A stretch of DNA of 64,000 nucleotides. It comes from DASQPR01 sp963836775. GTDB taxonomy: Bacteria > Actinomycetota > Actinomycetes > Mycobacteriales > Micromonosporaceae. The notes beneath the pieces were generated by a model that did no database searches, was not told the origin of the DNA, and worked only from the letters and a program-made list of their open reading frames with translations. The translations under genes and the position numbers were made by a program. Where the stretch lies: contig CAWIKR010000003.1 in assembly GCA_963836775.1 (NCBI GenBank), forward strand, positions 496,001 to 560,000. The letters run 5' to 3'. This document shows positions 27,677 through 36,499 of the stretch, piece by piece (position 1 is the first letter of the stretch; each line of letters opens with the position of its first letter).

Positions 27677-28079
27677 GCTTGAGATGATCGCATCCACGAT
27701 TGCGACCTGTGGCGAAGATGTGCGAGCAGGTGCGTGCCTGGTGCATGCCCGTGCGGAGAGGCTGCCGTTTGCCGATGCCGTCTTCGATGTGGCCGCCGCC
27801 ACATTGACCTATCGGCATTGGTCGGATCAGAACGCCGGAGTGGTCGAGATCGGGCGGGTGTTGTCCGACGGTGGCGTCTTTGGCCTCGCCGCGGTCATTT
27901 CCCGAGGCCGCGGAGCAATTCCGCGATGGCGCCGCGCCCGATCCGGGCGCCTGCCTGCAACGCTGGCAGCGGCGCTGGCCAACGCCGGTCTGCGCGTCAA
28001 CACAGTTGAGATGATCAGCGGAGTGGGCCCGATATCCGAGGTGACACTCATGATTGCGACACGTCGTCATCGACGGTGA
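27675..28079 (+). pseudogene. Methyltransferase C-terminal fragment
   Basis: The 134-aa frame starts abruptly at a post-motif-I position: MLEMIASTIATC corresponds to the usual PEMLE helix after the SAM loop. It continues with CLVHARAERLPFADAVFDVA and EIGRVLSDGGVFGLAAVISR, then a degraded tail ending EVTLMIATRRHRR. The SAM-binding GxGxG strand is absent, so the product should be inactive. The 5' break falls exactly at the hutD start, suggesting a deletion joined the two genes. Confidence 0.65.
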
Positions 28080-28120
28080 TGGAGTGCGGCTTCCCCTCGC
28101 ACTGGTGTTCACTATGAACA

Positions 28121-28864
28121 GTGGATCGTCAACGGCTCAGCAGCATCGCGCACTCACACCACCCGATCGCCGCACCAGTGTTCGGCGTCAACGCCAACCG
28201 GCTCCTCCGCCGGGCCGGCCGGGAACCAGCCGCACGCGTTCTCGACCTCGGCTGCGGAGAAGCAGCTTGGGCGCTGCAGGCGCTCGCCCATTACCCCGAT
28301 GGGCACGCCGATGGCGTGGACACCAGCCGGTATGCACTGGAACGCGCCGCCGCGGCAGCCGCGGAACGTGGGCTCGCGGACCGCATCACGCTGCATGAGC
28401 GCGATGCCCGGACGTACGTGCCGGACGGAGACTACGACCTCGTGATGTGTGTCGGGTCGACCCACATATTCGACGGATTCGCCGGGACCGTGCAGACCGC
28501 CGGCCGGCATGTGAACGCCGACGGCATCCTGCTGATCGGCGAGGGCTTTTGGCAGACCCCGCCGACCCGTGAAGCGCTGGCCGCGCTCGACACCACAGCT
28601 GAGGCGTTCACCGATCTCGCCGGGTTGGTGGATGTCGCCGAGCAGGGCGGCTGGACTCCGGTGTACGCACATGTCAGTGATGCCGCCGAGTGGGACAACT
28701 ACGAATGGTCTTGGGTCGGCTCACTGACCGAGTGGGCGATCGACAACCCTGGCCATCCCGATGCGGCCGACGCGCTTCGGGTCGCGCGCGAGCATCGGGA
28801 TCAGTGGCTGCGCGGGTATCGCGACGTGTTGGGATTCGCGACCTTGGTGCTGCGCCGCGCCTGA
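28121..28864 (+). CDS. Class I SAM-dependent methyltransferase
   Basis: 247 aa, GTG start. It begins MDRQRLSSIAHSHHPIAAPV, and motif I VLDLGCGEAAWALQAL is intact, followed by ADGVDTSRYALERAAAAAAE, DARTYVPDGDYDLVMCVGST and GILLIGEGFWQTPPT. The long C-terminal part (WDNYEWSWVGSLTEWAIDNP) is typical of a family of actinobacterial small-molecule methyltransferases with unknown acceptor. It follows the methyltransferase fragment by 42 bp but is not its missing half, since it has its own complete fold. Confidence 0.85.
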   Translation: MDRQRLSSIAHSHHPIAAPVFGVNANRLLRRAGREPAARVLDLGCGEAAWALQALAHYPDGHADGVDTSRYALERAAAAAAERGLADRITLHERDARTYVPDGDYDLVMCVGSTHIFDGFAGTVQTAGRHVNADGILLIGEGFWQTPPTREALAALDTTAEAFTDLAGLVDVAEQGGWTPVYAHVSDAAEWDNYEWSWVGSLTEWAIDNPGHPDAADALRVAREHRDQWLRGYRDVLGFATLVLRRA

Positions 28865-28967
28865 CCCCGCGGGCGGTTGCCGTGGCGCAGCTTCGAGCAC
28901 GCGGCCAAGATCGTGATCGAGATCTGTTGAGGCGTTGGCGGCGGGATGAAGATCTTTCGCAAATTAA

Positions 28968-28988
28968 TGTACGAAACGGTTCCGTACA
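28968..28988. promoter_or_regulatory. 21-bp dyad operator upstream of the TetR gene
   Basis: TGTACGAAACGGTTCCGTACA is an inverted repeat around a central G with 9 of 10 arm pairs matching. The AACGGTT core in a GTAC frame is the usual shape of TetR-family operators. It lies 64 bp before the tetR ATG, in the local promoter region. Confidence 0.6.
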
Positions 28989-29052
28989 CGCGACGAGCCG
29001 AGTACGTTGGCAAGCTTGAGCGAGTTATTCGCAGGTAGAGGGGGCCAGCGTC

Positions 29053-29634
29053 ATGGACACGGTCGTCGCGGCGGCGAGATCAGACCGCCATACGGCCATC
29101 TGTGATGCCGTCTTCGAGCTCCTTAGCGAGGTCGGCTACGACCGGATGTCGATGGACGCGGTCGCCAACCGCGCCCGCGCCAGCAAGGCGACGATCTACC
29201 GGGCGTGGCCGAACAAGGCGGATCTCGTCACGGAGGCCCTGGTGCACCGTTTCGGCGATGCGCCGGAGATTCCCAATACCGGATCACTACGCGCTGACCT
29301 GATCACGCTCATGACAGGTGCGTGTTCGGTCGCATGCAGCCCGGAAGGCTCGGTGGTCACCGGCCTGATGAGCGCGGCAAGCCGTAGCCCGGAGCTGTCG
29401 CGGACCTTGCATCGATTGCTGTACGAGATGAAGCACCCGGTGCACCTGGCGATTCTCAACGCCGCCGTAGCCCGCGGCGAGGTGCCTGCCGGCACCTCGG
29501 CGGACCTGCTCCACGAGGTCCTCCATTCGATGGTTCTTACCAAGTTGCTGTTGGATCGGACGTTGATTGACGACGAATTTGTCATACACGTCGTGGACGA
29601 TGTACTTCTGCCGGTTCTGACCCGGCACGCATAA
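29053..29634 (+). CDS. TetR-family regulator of the adjacent MFS pump
   Basis: 193 aa from ATG, with GAGGGGGCC upstream. The N-terminal HTH is clear: AICDAVFELLSEVGYDRMSM, DAVANRARASKATIYRAWPN, KADLVTEAL. The ligand domain resembles TetR_C_16-type regulators of drug efflux (SPELSRTLHRLLYEMKHPVH, EVLHSMVLTKLLLDRTLIDD). It is followed 107 bp downstream by an MFS exporter gene on the same strand, and a 21-bp dyad lies upstream, so it probably represses itself and the pump until a ligand binds. Confidence 0.88.
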   Translation: MDTVVAAARSDRHTAICDAVFELLSEVGYDRMSMDAVANRARASKATIYRAWPNKADLVTEALVHRFGDAPEIPNTGSLRADLITLMTGACSVACSPEGSVVTGLMSAASRSPELSRTLHRLLYEMKHPVHLAILNAAVARGEVPAGTSADLLHEVLHSMVLTKLLLDRTLIDDEFVIHVVDDVLLPVLTRHA

Positions 29635-29741
29635 ACCCCCAGTTTGGAACGGTCGCCGGCCCACCACATGGAGGACCGGCGAGGGACAAACGCGCCCGCG
29701 CACGCCAGCGCGTGCGGAGCACCGTGCCCTGGAGGAGAGAA

Positions 29742-31277
29742 ATGTCGCAAGATAACGCCGTGGCCACCACGTCGGCGACGGGCGTCAATGGTGCGGCGCC
29801 ACCCGACAGCCGCCGTTGGATCGCCCTTGTGGTCATCATGATGGCGCAACTAATGGTGGTCCTCGACGCGACCATTGTGAACGTCGCGTTGCCGCACGCT
29901 CAGGCTTCGCTTGACATCAGCAACGCGGACCGGCAGTGGATCGTCACCGCCTACACGGTGACATTCGGTGGCTTCCTGTTGCTCGGCGGGCGGATCGCCG
30001 ACTACGCCGGTCGCAAGCGCACCTTCATAATCGGCCTACTCGGCTTTGCGGGTGCGTCGGCACTCGGTGGCATTGCGGTTAACGCGGGCATGCTCTTCGG
30101 CGCCCGCGCATTGCAGGGCGCGTTCGGCGCGCTGCTCGCGCCCGCGGCCCTCTCACTGCTCACCGTCACGTTTACCAAGCCGAAGGAGCGCGCAAAGGCC
30201 TTCGGCGTGTTCGGTGCGATCTCCGGTGGTGGTGCCGCGATCGGTCTGATCTGCGGCGGCGTCCTGACGCAGTACGCGTCGTGGCGTTGGTGTCTGCTCG
30301 TCAACGTACCGGTGGCGCTGATCACGCTGGCCGCGGCCATCCCGATCGTGCGCGAGAGTAAGGCACAAGGCAACACGCGTTACGACATCCCCGGCGCGAT
30401 CCTCGCGACCGTGGGCTTGGTCGCCCTCGTCTACGGGTTCACCGAAGCGGCCAAGCCGCACGGGACGTCGACGAACGGCTGGACGGCACCGATGACGATC
30501 GCGATGCTTGTGATCGCGGCCGTGCTGCTCGCCAGCTTCGTGTGGTGGGAGTCGCGGGTGAAGAATCCGCTGCTGCCGCTGCGGGTGATCACTGACCGCA
30601 ACCGTGGCACGTCGTACGTCGTTTCGATCCTGGTCGGCGCGGGCCTGCTCGGCTTCTTCCTGTTCATGACGTTCTACCTGCAGCAGACGCAGCACTACAG
30701 CCCGGTGAAGACGGGCCTGGCATACCTGCCGTTCTCGGGTGGAGTCATCGTCTCCGCCGGTATCGCGGCACAGCTGCTGCCGCGAGTCGGGCCGCGGATC
30801 CTGATGACGATCGGAGGCATCCTGGCGACCGGTGCGATGGTGTGGCTGACACAGCTCGAGGCGACAACGTCGTACGTGAGTTTGATCCTGCCCGCGTTCA
30901 TCGCCATGAGTCTCGGCTTGGGTCTGCTATTCGTGCCGCTGTCCGCCACCGCTTTGTCTGGTATCTCCAACCACGACGCCGGCGTCGCAAGCGCGATGGT
31001 GAACACCACGCAGCAGGTCGGCGCATCGCTCGGCACGGCGCTGCTGAACACCATCTTCACGACCGCACTCGCCGGCTTCCTCGCCACACATGGCACATCG
31101 CCGGCGGCGCAGGTAAGCGGCGCGATCCACGGATACAACGTCGCGTTCACCGTGAGCGCGGTCCTGTTGGCGTTCACCGGTATCCTGTCAGCGCTGTTCA
31201 TCCGCAGGCCGGCCGGCGTGATCGCCGACGACGGCTCACCAGTCAAGGAGCAGGACTCCGTGGCCGCCAGGGTCTGA
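29742..31277 (+). CDS. MFS drug exporter, DHA2 (EmrB/QacA) 14-TM type
   Basis: 511 aa from the ATG at 29742, with GGAGGAGAG just upstream. The motifs are standard DHA2: LMVVLDATIVNVALPHAQAS (motif D1), WIVTAYTVTFGGFLLLGGRI, ADYAGRKRTF (motif A), and 14 predicted TM helices, including AMSLGLGLLFVPLSATALSG and the C-terminal VSAVLLAFTGILSALFI. It should export lipophilic drugs or metabolites by proton antiport. A hairpin 47 bp after the stop ends the tetR-pump unit. Confidence 0.92.
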   Translation: MSQDNAVATTSATGVNGAAPPDSRRWIALVVIMMAQLMVVLDATIVNVALPHAQASLDISNADRQWIVTAYTVTFGGFLLLGGRIADYAGRKRTFIIGLLGFAGASALGGIAVNAGMLFGARALQGAFGALLAPAALSLLTVTFTKPKERAKAFGVFGAISGGGAAIGLICGGVLTQYASWRWCLLVNVPVALITLAAAIPIVRESKAQGNTRYDIPGAILATVGLVALVYGFTEAAKPHGTSTNGWTAPMTIAMLVIAAVLLASFVWWESRVKNPLLPLRVITDRNRGTSYVVSILVGAGLLGFFLFMTFYLQQTQHYSPVKTGLAYLPFSGGVIVSAGIAAQLLPRVGPRILMTIGGILATGAMVWLTQLEATTSYVSLILPAFIAMSLGLGLLFVPLSATALSGISNHDAGVASAMVNTTQQVGASLGTALLNTIFTTALAGFLATHGTSPAAQVSGAIHGYNVAFTVSAVLLAFTGILSALFIRRPAGVIADDGSPVKEQDSVAARV

Positions 31278-31324
31278 CACGAATCGCGATCCAGGCGCCT
31301 CAGGCGCCCTGGCCAGAGGTGCGA

Positions 31325-31354
31325 ACGGCCGGTGCTCAAAGGCGCACCGGCCGT
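31325..31354 (+). terminator. Hairpin terminator after the MFS gene
   Basis: ACGGCCGGTGC (31325-31335) and GCACCGGCCGT (31344-31354) are perfect 11-bp arms with an 8-nt loop. A second short GGCGCC-TCA-GGCGCC stem lies just upstream, around 31293-31307. Confidence 0.7.
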
Positions 31355-31504
31355 CCGACGCTTCGGCTCCCGCTGTTGCAGAACCGCACACTGCGCACAC
31401 TGACCGTCATCGTCGGCTACCGACAGTCAGCCCGGAATGGAAATGATCGAGACCGATTCCTGCCTCGGGTGGACTCGTACGCCCAAGTCGGTAAGGTGAA
31501 CGTC

Positions 31505-32089
31505 ATGACAACCCGACGGTCCCTCGTCGCGGGGCTCATAACGCTCTGTGGTGGCGCGATAGCGGCCGGGGCAGCGCTGCCCTGGGTCGTTGCAAACGGC
31601 ACTCGCCCGGCATCCGGCATCACCCACACCGCCTTTGGCGGACTTCGCCACCTCGCTTACGCCCACTCGGCGGTGGCCACCTCATTCGCCGTCGTCGTCG
31701 CCACCGCGGGAATCCTCGTGTTTGTCGGGGGTCTGGCGGCATCTCGGCTGCTCACCGGATCGTTCTCGGTGATTGCACTGGCCACCGCCGCACTCTGGAT
31801 CTACCTCAACGCGCACTACTATCGCCCCACTGAGCTTCGGTATACCGACCTCCGCTCGGGTGCGTGGCTGACAATCGCCGGCGGCATCATCGCCGCGGTT
31901 GCCACCATTGGGTTACGACGCAAAGACGTGTCATCGGATATCGCGCCATGGGAGTCCCTGGCGGCGTTGACCGATAGCGGCCGGCATCCCTCCGAGGTAA
32001 ATGGAGATCGGCGTGGATGGACTCCAGACTCCTCGTCGCGCCCGCGAGCTCGGCATCCTGGTGGGAACCAGGCCACCCGGTCGGCTTGA
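31505..32089 (+). CDS. Small integral membrane protein of unknown function
   Basis: 194 aa from the ATG at 31505. Four TM helices are visible: LVAGLITLCGGAIAAGAALP, SFAVVVATAGILVFVGGLAA, FSVIALATAALWIYL, and LTIAGGIIAAVATIGL. The layout (short first loop, conserved Trp/Pro after helix 1, Tyr/Arg-rich loop before helix 4) is that of Trp-rich actinobacterial membrane proteins. The last 30 or so residues are low-complexity and hydrophilic and overlap the next gene by 89 nt, so the functional part may end near residue 150. No function can be assigned. Confidence 0.6.
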   Translation: MTTRRSLVAGLITLCGGAIAAGAALPWVVANGTRPASGITHTAFGGLRHLAYAHSAVATSFAVVVATAGILVFVGGLAASRLLTGSFSVIALATAALWIYLNAHYYRPTELRYTDLRSGAWLTIAGGIIAAVATIGLRRKDVSSDIAPWESLAALTDSGRHPSEVNGDRRGWTPDSSSRPRARHPGGNQATRSA

Positions 32090-33065
32090 TGCCATTACCG
32101 ACGTACCCGGCGTCCGGGTCGGCCAAACCACGCTCGTCGAGGGAGACAGCATCCGCACTGGCGTGACCGCGATCGTCGCCGATCGGCTTGACGAGCACCG
32201 GTCGTTGCCCGCCGGGCTCTATGTCGGCAACGGCTACGGCAAGATGGTCGGTTCGACGCAGCTGGCCGAGCTGGGTGAAATCGAGACTCCGGTGCTGCTG
32301 ACCGCGACGCTGTCCACATTCCGGGTGGCGGACGCGCTGGTTACTTACATGCTCGGTCGGCCCGGCCGAGCAGACCTCCGGTCGGTGAACCCGGTGGTGG
32401 CGGAGACTAACGACGGCCATCTGTCCGACATCCGCGCCCGGCCGATCACCACGCAACACGTCCTCGCGGCTTTGGAGGGGGCCACCGCTGACCTCCCGGA
32501 GGAGGGTGCGGTCGGGGCCGGGACCGGCACGGCTGCATTGGGTTTCAAGGGTGGCATCGGAACCGCGTCGCGGCTCGCGACGACGTCGACCGGCAGTGTC
32601 ACTGTGGGCGCGCTGGCCCAGACGAACTTCTCCGGGACCCTGCGCGTTCTCGGCACGCCCATTTCGCCTGAGTCGGTGGGGGTTCCGGCGCCGGCCGCGG
32701 TGCCCGACGGCCCGGGCAACTCGTGCGTGATCGTGGTTGCCACGGACGGCCGGTTCGACGCGCGCCAACTTGGCCGGATCGCCCGTCGCGCCGTCTTCGC
32801 GATGGGTCGCGTGGGCTCGGACTTTGCCGGCGGCAGCGGCGACTACGCAATAGCTTTCTCCACCACCCCGCACGGCCCGACTGCCGAGGAGCAAGATCTC
32901 GAGCCGGTGTTCGGCGCGACACTCGAGGCGGTCGAGGAGGCGTTGCTGAATTCGTTGTTCATGGCCCGGACGACGATCGGATTCCGGGGACATCTCAAGT
33001 ACGCGGTGCCGCACGACCGACTGCGGGAACGACTGCGTGCGTACCGGCCCGAGCCTGGGCTGTGA
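32001..33065 (+). CDS. P1/DmpA-family N-terminal nucleophile aminopeptidase
   Basis: 354 aa from the ATG at 32001; a GTG at 32013 with GGAG at the right distance is an equally good start. The N-terminal ITDVPGVRVGQTTLVEGD opens the DmpA fold. VGAGTGTAALGFKGGIGTAS and the autocleavage site GPGNSCVIVVATDGRF, with Ser as the new N-terminal nucleophile, identify the family. RVGSDFAGGSGDYAIAFST follows. DmpA enzymes self-cleave into two chains and release N-terminal residues or hydrolyse D-amino-acid amides and esters. There is no signal peptide. Confidence 0.88.
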   Translation: MEIGVDGLQTPRRARELGILVGTRPPGRLDAITDVPGVRVGQTTLVEGDSIRTGVTAIVADRLDEHRSLPAGLYVGNGYGKMVGSTQLAELGEIETPVLLTATLSTFRVADALVTYMLGRPGRADLRSVNPVVAETNDGHLSDIRARPITTQHVLAALEGATADLPEEGAVGAGTGTAALGFKGGIGTASRLATTSTGSVTVGALAQTNFSGTLRVLGTPISPESVGVPAPAAVPDGPGNSCVIVVATDGRFDARQLGRIARRAVFAMGRVGSDFAGGSGDYAIAFSTTPHGPTAEEQDLEPVFGATLEAVEEALLNSLFMARTTIGFRGHLKYAVPHDRLRERLRAYRPEPGL

Positions 33066-33116
33066 TCGCGGCGGCCCGTCGCCGAGGCGAGCGACGTTTT
33101 GCCGGCCCCGGGCGCG

Positions 33117-33998
33117 TTACGGGTGGCGGAAGAAGCGCGGGAACTGCGGGCCGAGCCAGGGCTTGCGACCGTACGCGAACGTCTGCCCGGCAAGCGCTGC
33201 CCGCCACACTGGCTGTCGGCCGAATCCGGTCAGCAACGCCGCGATCGGCGTGATCGACAGTACGCAGTCGACTGGGCCGCTTCCGGCCGGTCCCGCGACC
33301 GCCACGCCGTCCTCGATCGCGACCCGCAACCGCGCCGCGCGGCGAAGGCGTACTTCATAACGCACGGTGACGCCGCGAGCCGCCCGCGGATCGACCGTGT
33401 AGGGCAACATCTTCGCGAACACGATCGGCGTGACGACCGCTGCGGACATGGCCGACAGCCGGTGCGGGACACCCAGGCCGCGGGCGATGTCGAGCGTGTG
33501 CACGAGGGTTTCCGAACCGGCGAGCGCCGCGACCGTCGCCACCTCGTGCGTGGTCGCGCTGCCGTACCAGGGTGTGGCGATGGTTTGTGCGAGGTCGGGA
33601 TGTGCCTCGATCGCGGTGGCCAGACGGTCAGCGGCCGCGGCCAGCGCGGCCGACGCCTCGACCGGGTCCTCGAGCGTCAGCCGAGCGACCGCGAAGTCGT
33701 TGACGGCGGCGATCCGCTCGACGAGTGTGGGGCTGTCCGGCGTCTCCGCGAACAGGCTTGATACGTCCTCGCCGGCAACGGCGGAGCCGAAGACGCCGTA
33801 GACGCTCAGCAGGTGCGCGGCGACCTCCGCGACCGTCCAATCCAGGCCGGGCACCGGCCGGCGGACATCGGCGCCGGCGCCGAGCAGCTGACAGAGCCGG
33901 CCGGATTCGGTACGCAGCACGGCCGCGAGCGCGGCACCGTCGGTGGTCACGAGCCGACACGCTACCGGTCGGTAGGCCGTTTGTCGCCAGCGAATCAT
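33117..33998 (-). CDS. DinB-fold protein of the mycothiol-dependent maleylpyruvate isomerase family
   Basis: About 293 aa from the ATG at 33998; the GTG at 33950 is an alternative start. The N-terminal DinB-like four-helix bundle holds LDWTVAEVAAHLLSVYGVFG and the actinobacterial TIGR03083 pattern (AALAGSETLVHTLDIARGLG). The C-terminal MDMPI/SCP2-like domain includes RVAIEDGVAVAGPAGSG and ends with GFGRQPVWRAALAGQTFAYG, KPWLGPQF. Such proteins use mycothiol as cofactor or thiol substrate, supporting an actinobacterial host. The specific reaction is unknown. It is divergent from the GDPD-like gene. Confidence 0.8.
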   Translation of the reverse strand: MIRWRQTAYRPVACRLVTTDGAALAAVLRTESGRLCQLLGAGADVRRPVPGLDWTVAEVAAHLLSVYGVFGSAVAGEDVSSLFAETPDSPTLVERIAAVNDFAVARLTLEDPVEASAALAAAADRLATAIEAHPDLAQTIATPWYGSATTHEVATVAALAGSETLVHTLDIARGLGVPHRLSAMSAAVVTPIVFAKMLPYTVDPRAARGVTVRYEVRLRRAARLRVAIEDGVAVAGPAGSGPVDCVLSITPIAALLTGFGRQPVWRAALAGQTFAYGRKPWLGPQFPRFFRHP

Positions 33999-34146
33999 CA
34001 GCCCGTCAAAGTCCGCTATCGTATGTTGTGTAACGATCTGGTGAGCTGTGATCACGCCACGGGAGTGGGCCGAGCCGACAAGCCGAGCTGCGACGGCGAG
34101 CTGGGAAGGGCTCGACCACCCGGGTAGGTGCAATAGCGGAACACGG

Positions 34147-34938
34147 ATGAAGATCGGTCGGAGCGGGCGGGCACGGCGATGGATCGCCGGGACGGCGATT
34201 GTCGTCGTGGGCATCATCGTCACCTTGGCACTGGCGTGGCCGCATGTTCAGGGCTTCATTCCCGGGGCGTCCCCGGCACAGTTCCATCGCGAGCTCGATC
34301 CGGCGCTCGTCAAGGACTACCCGAACCTGCTGGGCGTGGCGCACAACGCCGGCAACCGCCTCAATTTGACGAAGACCGCGCTTGCCCACGGCGCCGACGT
34401 CATCGAGGTCGACGTCATTTCGGTCCGCGGCCGTCTCGTGGCAGGTCGCGACCAGCCGCTTCGATGGTTGAGCAACTGGCTGTTCCGGGGCCCCGGCCTC
34501 GGGGAGGTGTGGACTGCAGCCGCGGCCGCACCAATGATCAAGCTTGACCTCAAACAAGACGACCGGGCGTTCCTCAATCAAGTCGTCGCATTCCTGAGCG
34601 CCCGTCAGCACGAGCGGCAAGTGATGATCTCCACCCGGGATGCCGACGCGCTGGAGTATCTGCGGCCGCGGCTGCCCACGGTGCGGCTGCTGTTCACTCT
34701 GGCATCTCCGGAAGCCGTCGATCACTTGCGCGGCGACGCTCAACTGCAGGCCGCCATCGGTGGCGTGTCCGTCTTCCACGGCCTGGTCAATGCCAGCTTG
34801 GTCGCTTGGCTGCACCGCCACCATCTGCTGGTCGTGACCTGGACCGTCAACGACGTCAACCACCTCAACGCCGTGGTTCACGCCGGCGTCGATGGCGTGA
34901 CCACCGCAAACCTCGCGATTCTCGAAGTGCTCGGCTGA
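34147..34938 (+). CDS. GDPD-like protein with altered catalytic motif
   Basis: 263 aa from the ATG at 34147. One TM/signal-anchor helix (residues 14-34) is followed by a TIM-barrel domain: GVAHNAGNRLNLTKTALAHG, ADVIEVDVISVRG, then LVAGRDQPL, MIKLDLKQDD, and TWTVNDVNHLNAVVHAGVDG near the end. In true glycerophosphodiester phosphodiesterases the first motif is HRG and the general acid His lies in an HD motif after the E-x-D pair. Here the first reads HNAG and the second reads GRD, so one catalytic His is missing. The protein is probably extracytoplasmic and either has another activity or none. Confidence 0.65.
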   Translation: MKIGRSGRARRWIAGTAIVVVGIIVTLALAWPHVQGFIPGASPAQFHRELDPALVKDYPNLLGVAHNAGNRLNLTKTALAHGADVIEVDVISVRGRLVAGRDQPLRWLSNWLFRGPGLGEVWTAAAAAPMIKLDLKQDDRAFLNQVVAFLSARQHERQVMISTRDADALEYLRPRLPTVRLLFTLASPEAVDHLRGDAQLQAAIGGVSVFHGLVNASLVAWLHRHHLLVVTWTVNDVNHLNAVVHAGVDGVTTANLAILEVLG

Positions 34939-35157
34939 TAGCGGCGCTGACGCGGCCTATGCATTATTAGGCGGGCCGGCATTCGATCGGCGGACGCCGC
35001 GTCTCGGTCGTTTTGGCCCCTGTGACTTGGGGTATCACCTCGGATGAATGCAGTCCCTTCAGATTGCCGAATTGGATTGCCGATCACCCCGGAAGATCGG
35101 TAAGTCGTCCGTCGAGCGGACGGCGGCGCGGGGTTTCGAAGCACTGACGGGGGAGAA

Positions 35158-36417
35158 GTGCTCAACGAAGATCACTCGGCTGAAATCGACCGCGCGCTGA
35201 ACGCGGTGCTCAGCGAGCGACGGCTACAGACGGCTTTTCAGCCGATAGTGGACCTTGGATCCGGCGACCTCGTGGGCTTCGAGGGTCTCATTCGCGGACC
35301 GGTCGGGTCGCTCTTGCAATCGGTAGATTCGCTGCTGGCCGCGGCGTACGGAGCCGATCGAATAGTCGAGTTGGACTGGCTGGCAAGGTCGGCTCTATGC
35401 CGTGCGGCGCTCGAATCTGACCTGAGCCCGGATGTTCTCTTGTTCCTCAATATCGAGCCGTTAGCGCTGGACTCCGTATGTCCTCCCGAACTGTGGGTGG
35501 ATATCGAACAAGCGTTCCGAACATTTCCAGTGGTGCTCGAGGTTACCGAGCGATCTCTTGAGCGCGATCCTGCGTCCTTGCTCGACGGGCTTGATCGTCT
35601 GCGACACCACGTCGCGGGATTTGCTCTCGACGATGTCGGCTCGAATCCGATGACGTTGTCGTTGCTGCCCCTGGTCGCTCCCTCCGTGATCAAACTGGAT
35701 CTGAAGATCATTCAAGATCATCCGAGCCGCCACGTCACTCAAGTTCTCGATCTCGTCTACGAGGAGGCCGAGCGAACCGGCGCAACTCTGATGGCCGAGG
35801 GCATCGAGACCGCGGCTCATCTGGCGACTGCGCGCTCGTACGGGGCGATCCTGGGTCAGGGATTCCTCTTCGGTGAACCCGGGCCGTTGCCGCCGGCGAT
35901 GCAACCACGCCGCGCTTTTGTGCCGCCACAAGTCGAAACGCCCGCGACCGTCTCGTCGCCGTTCGATGCGTTGCGGGACGGGGCGACCGCTCGAGCGTCA
36001 GCGCCATTGTTGGCAGCATTGAGCGAACGTCTCGAGTCGTGCGTGATCGAGCCACCGGGAATCCTCGTCACGTATTTCCCGAGTCCGCAACTGTTCGGGG
36101 CATCGGAGCGGACCCGGTTCAGCGAATTTGCCCAGCGAGGACTCATCACGGCGGTCCTGGGACCGGGCATCCCCAGCGACCCGGGTGCCGGAATCCGCGG
36201 CGCAGTTCCGGGTCCGGACAATGAACTCGCCGGTCAGTGGGCTGCGGTCGTGCTGAGCCCGGGTTCGGCGGGCGCCATGCTGGCGCGGCCCGCCAACGAT
36301 GGCAGCTCGGATTACGAGTTTGCCGTCACCCACAACCGGCAACAAGTGATTGCGGCAGCGCGGTGCTTGCTTCGGCTCGTACGACCGTTAGCGCCGCCAA
36401 CCACTGGTGAAGCATGA
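35158..36417 (+). CDS. EAL domain protein with C-terminal DICT sensory domain
   Basis: 419 aa, GTG start after GGGGGAG. Residues 20-250 are an EAL domain: AFQPIVDLGSGDLVGFEGLI (EGL in place of EAL), N in LFLNIEPL, E in LEVTERS, then FALDDVGSNPMTLSLLPL, IKLDLKII and LMAEGIETAAHL, ending GAILGQGFLFGEPG. DDVGSN replaces DDFGTG, but the metal-binding residues appear kept. Residues about 265-415 resemble a DICT domain (LAALSERLESCVIEPPGILV, DYEFAVTHNRQQVIAAARCL), a light-or stress-linked sensory module often fused to EAL or GGDEF. It probably degrades or senses c-di-GMP in the cytoplasm. Confidence 0.82.
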   Translation: MLNEDHSAEIDRALNAVLSERRLQTAFQPIVDLGSGDLVGFEGLIRGPVGSLLQSVDSLLAAAYGADRIVELDWLARSALCRAALESDLSPDVLLFLNIEPLALDSVCPPELWVDIEQAFRTFPVVLEVTERSLERDPASLLDGLDRLRHHVAGFALDDVGSNPMTLSLLPLVAPSVIKLDLKIIQDHPSRHVTQVLDLVYEEAERTGATLMAEGIETAAHLATARSYGAILGQGFLFGEPGPLPPAMQPRRAFVPPQVETPATVSSPFDALRDGATARASAPLLAALSERLESCVIEPPGILVTYFPSPQLFGASERTRFSEFAQRGLITAVLGPGIPSDPGAGIRGAVPGPDNELAGQWAAVVLSPGSAGAMLARPANDGSSDYEFAVTHNRQQVIAAARCLLRLVRPLAPPTTGEA

Positions 36418-36499
36418 CGTGGGTTCCGCGTACGCCGGAAGTCCGGATCCGGTTCGGTGGTTAGTCTGGGCTGGTAGCGGAATCCAGCACCATCGGACA

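Noticed and set aside
28870..28934. Short frame ending EHAAKIVIEIC and stop, resembling the tail of a zinc-type alcohol dehydrogenase
   Set aside because: Only about 14 codons; too short to separate from chance.
34939..35157. Possible c-di-GMP (GEMM) riboswitch before the EAL-DICT gene
   Set aside because: The gap holds only a short CGTCCG-CGGACG hairpin (35106-35122); the conserved GEMM tetraloop and core sequences are absent.
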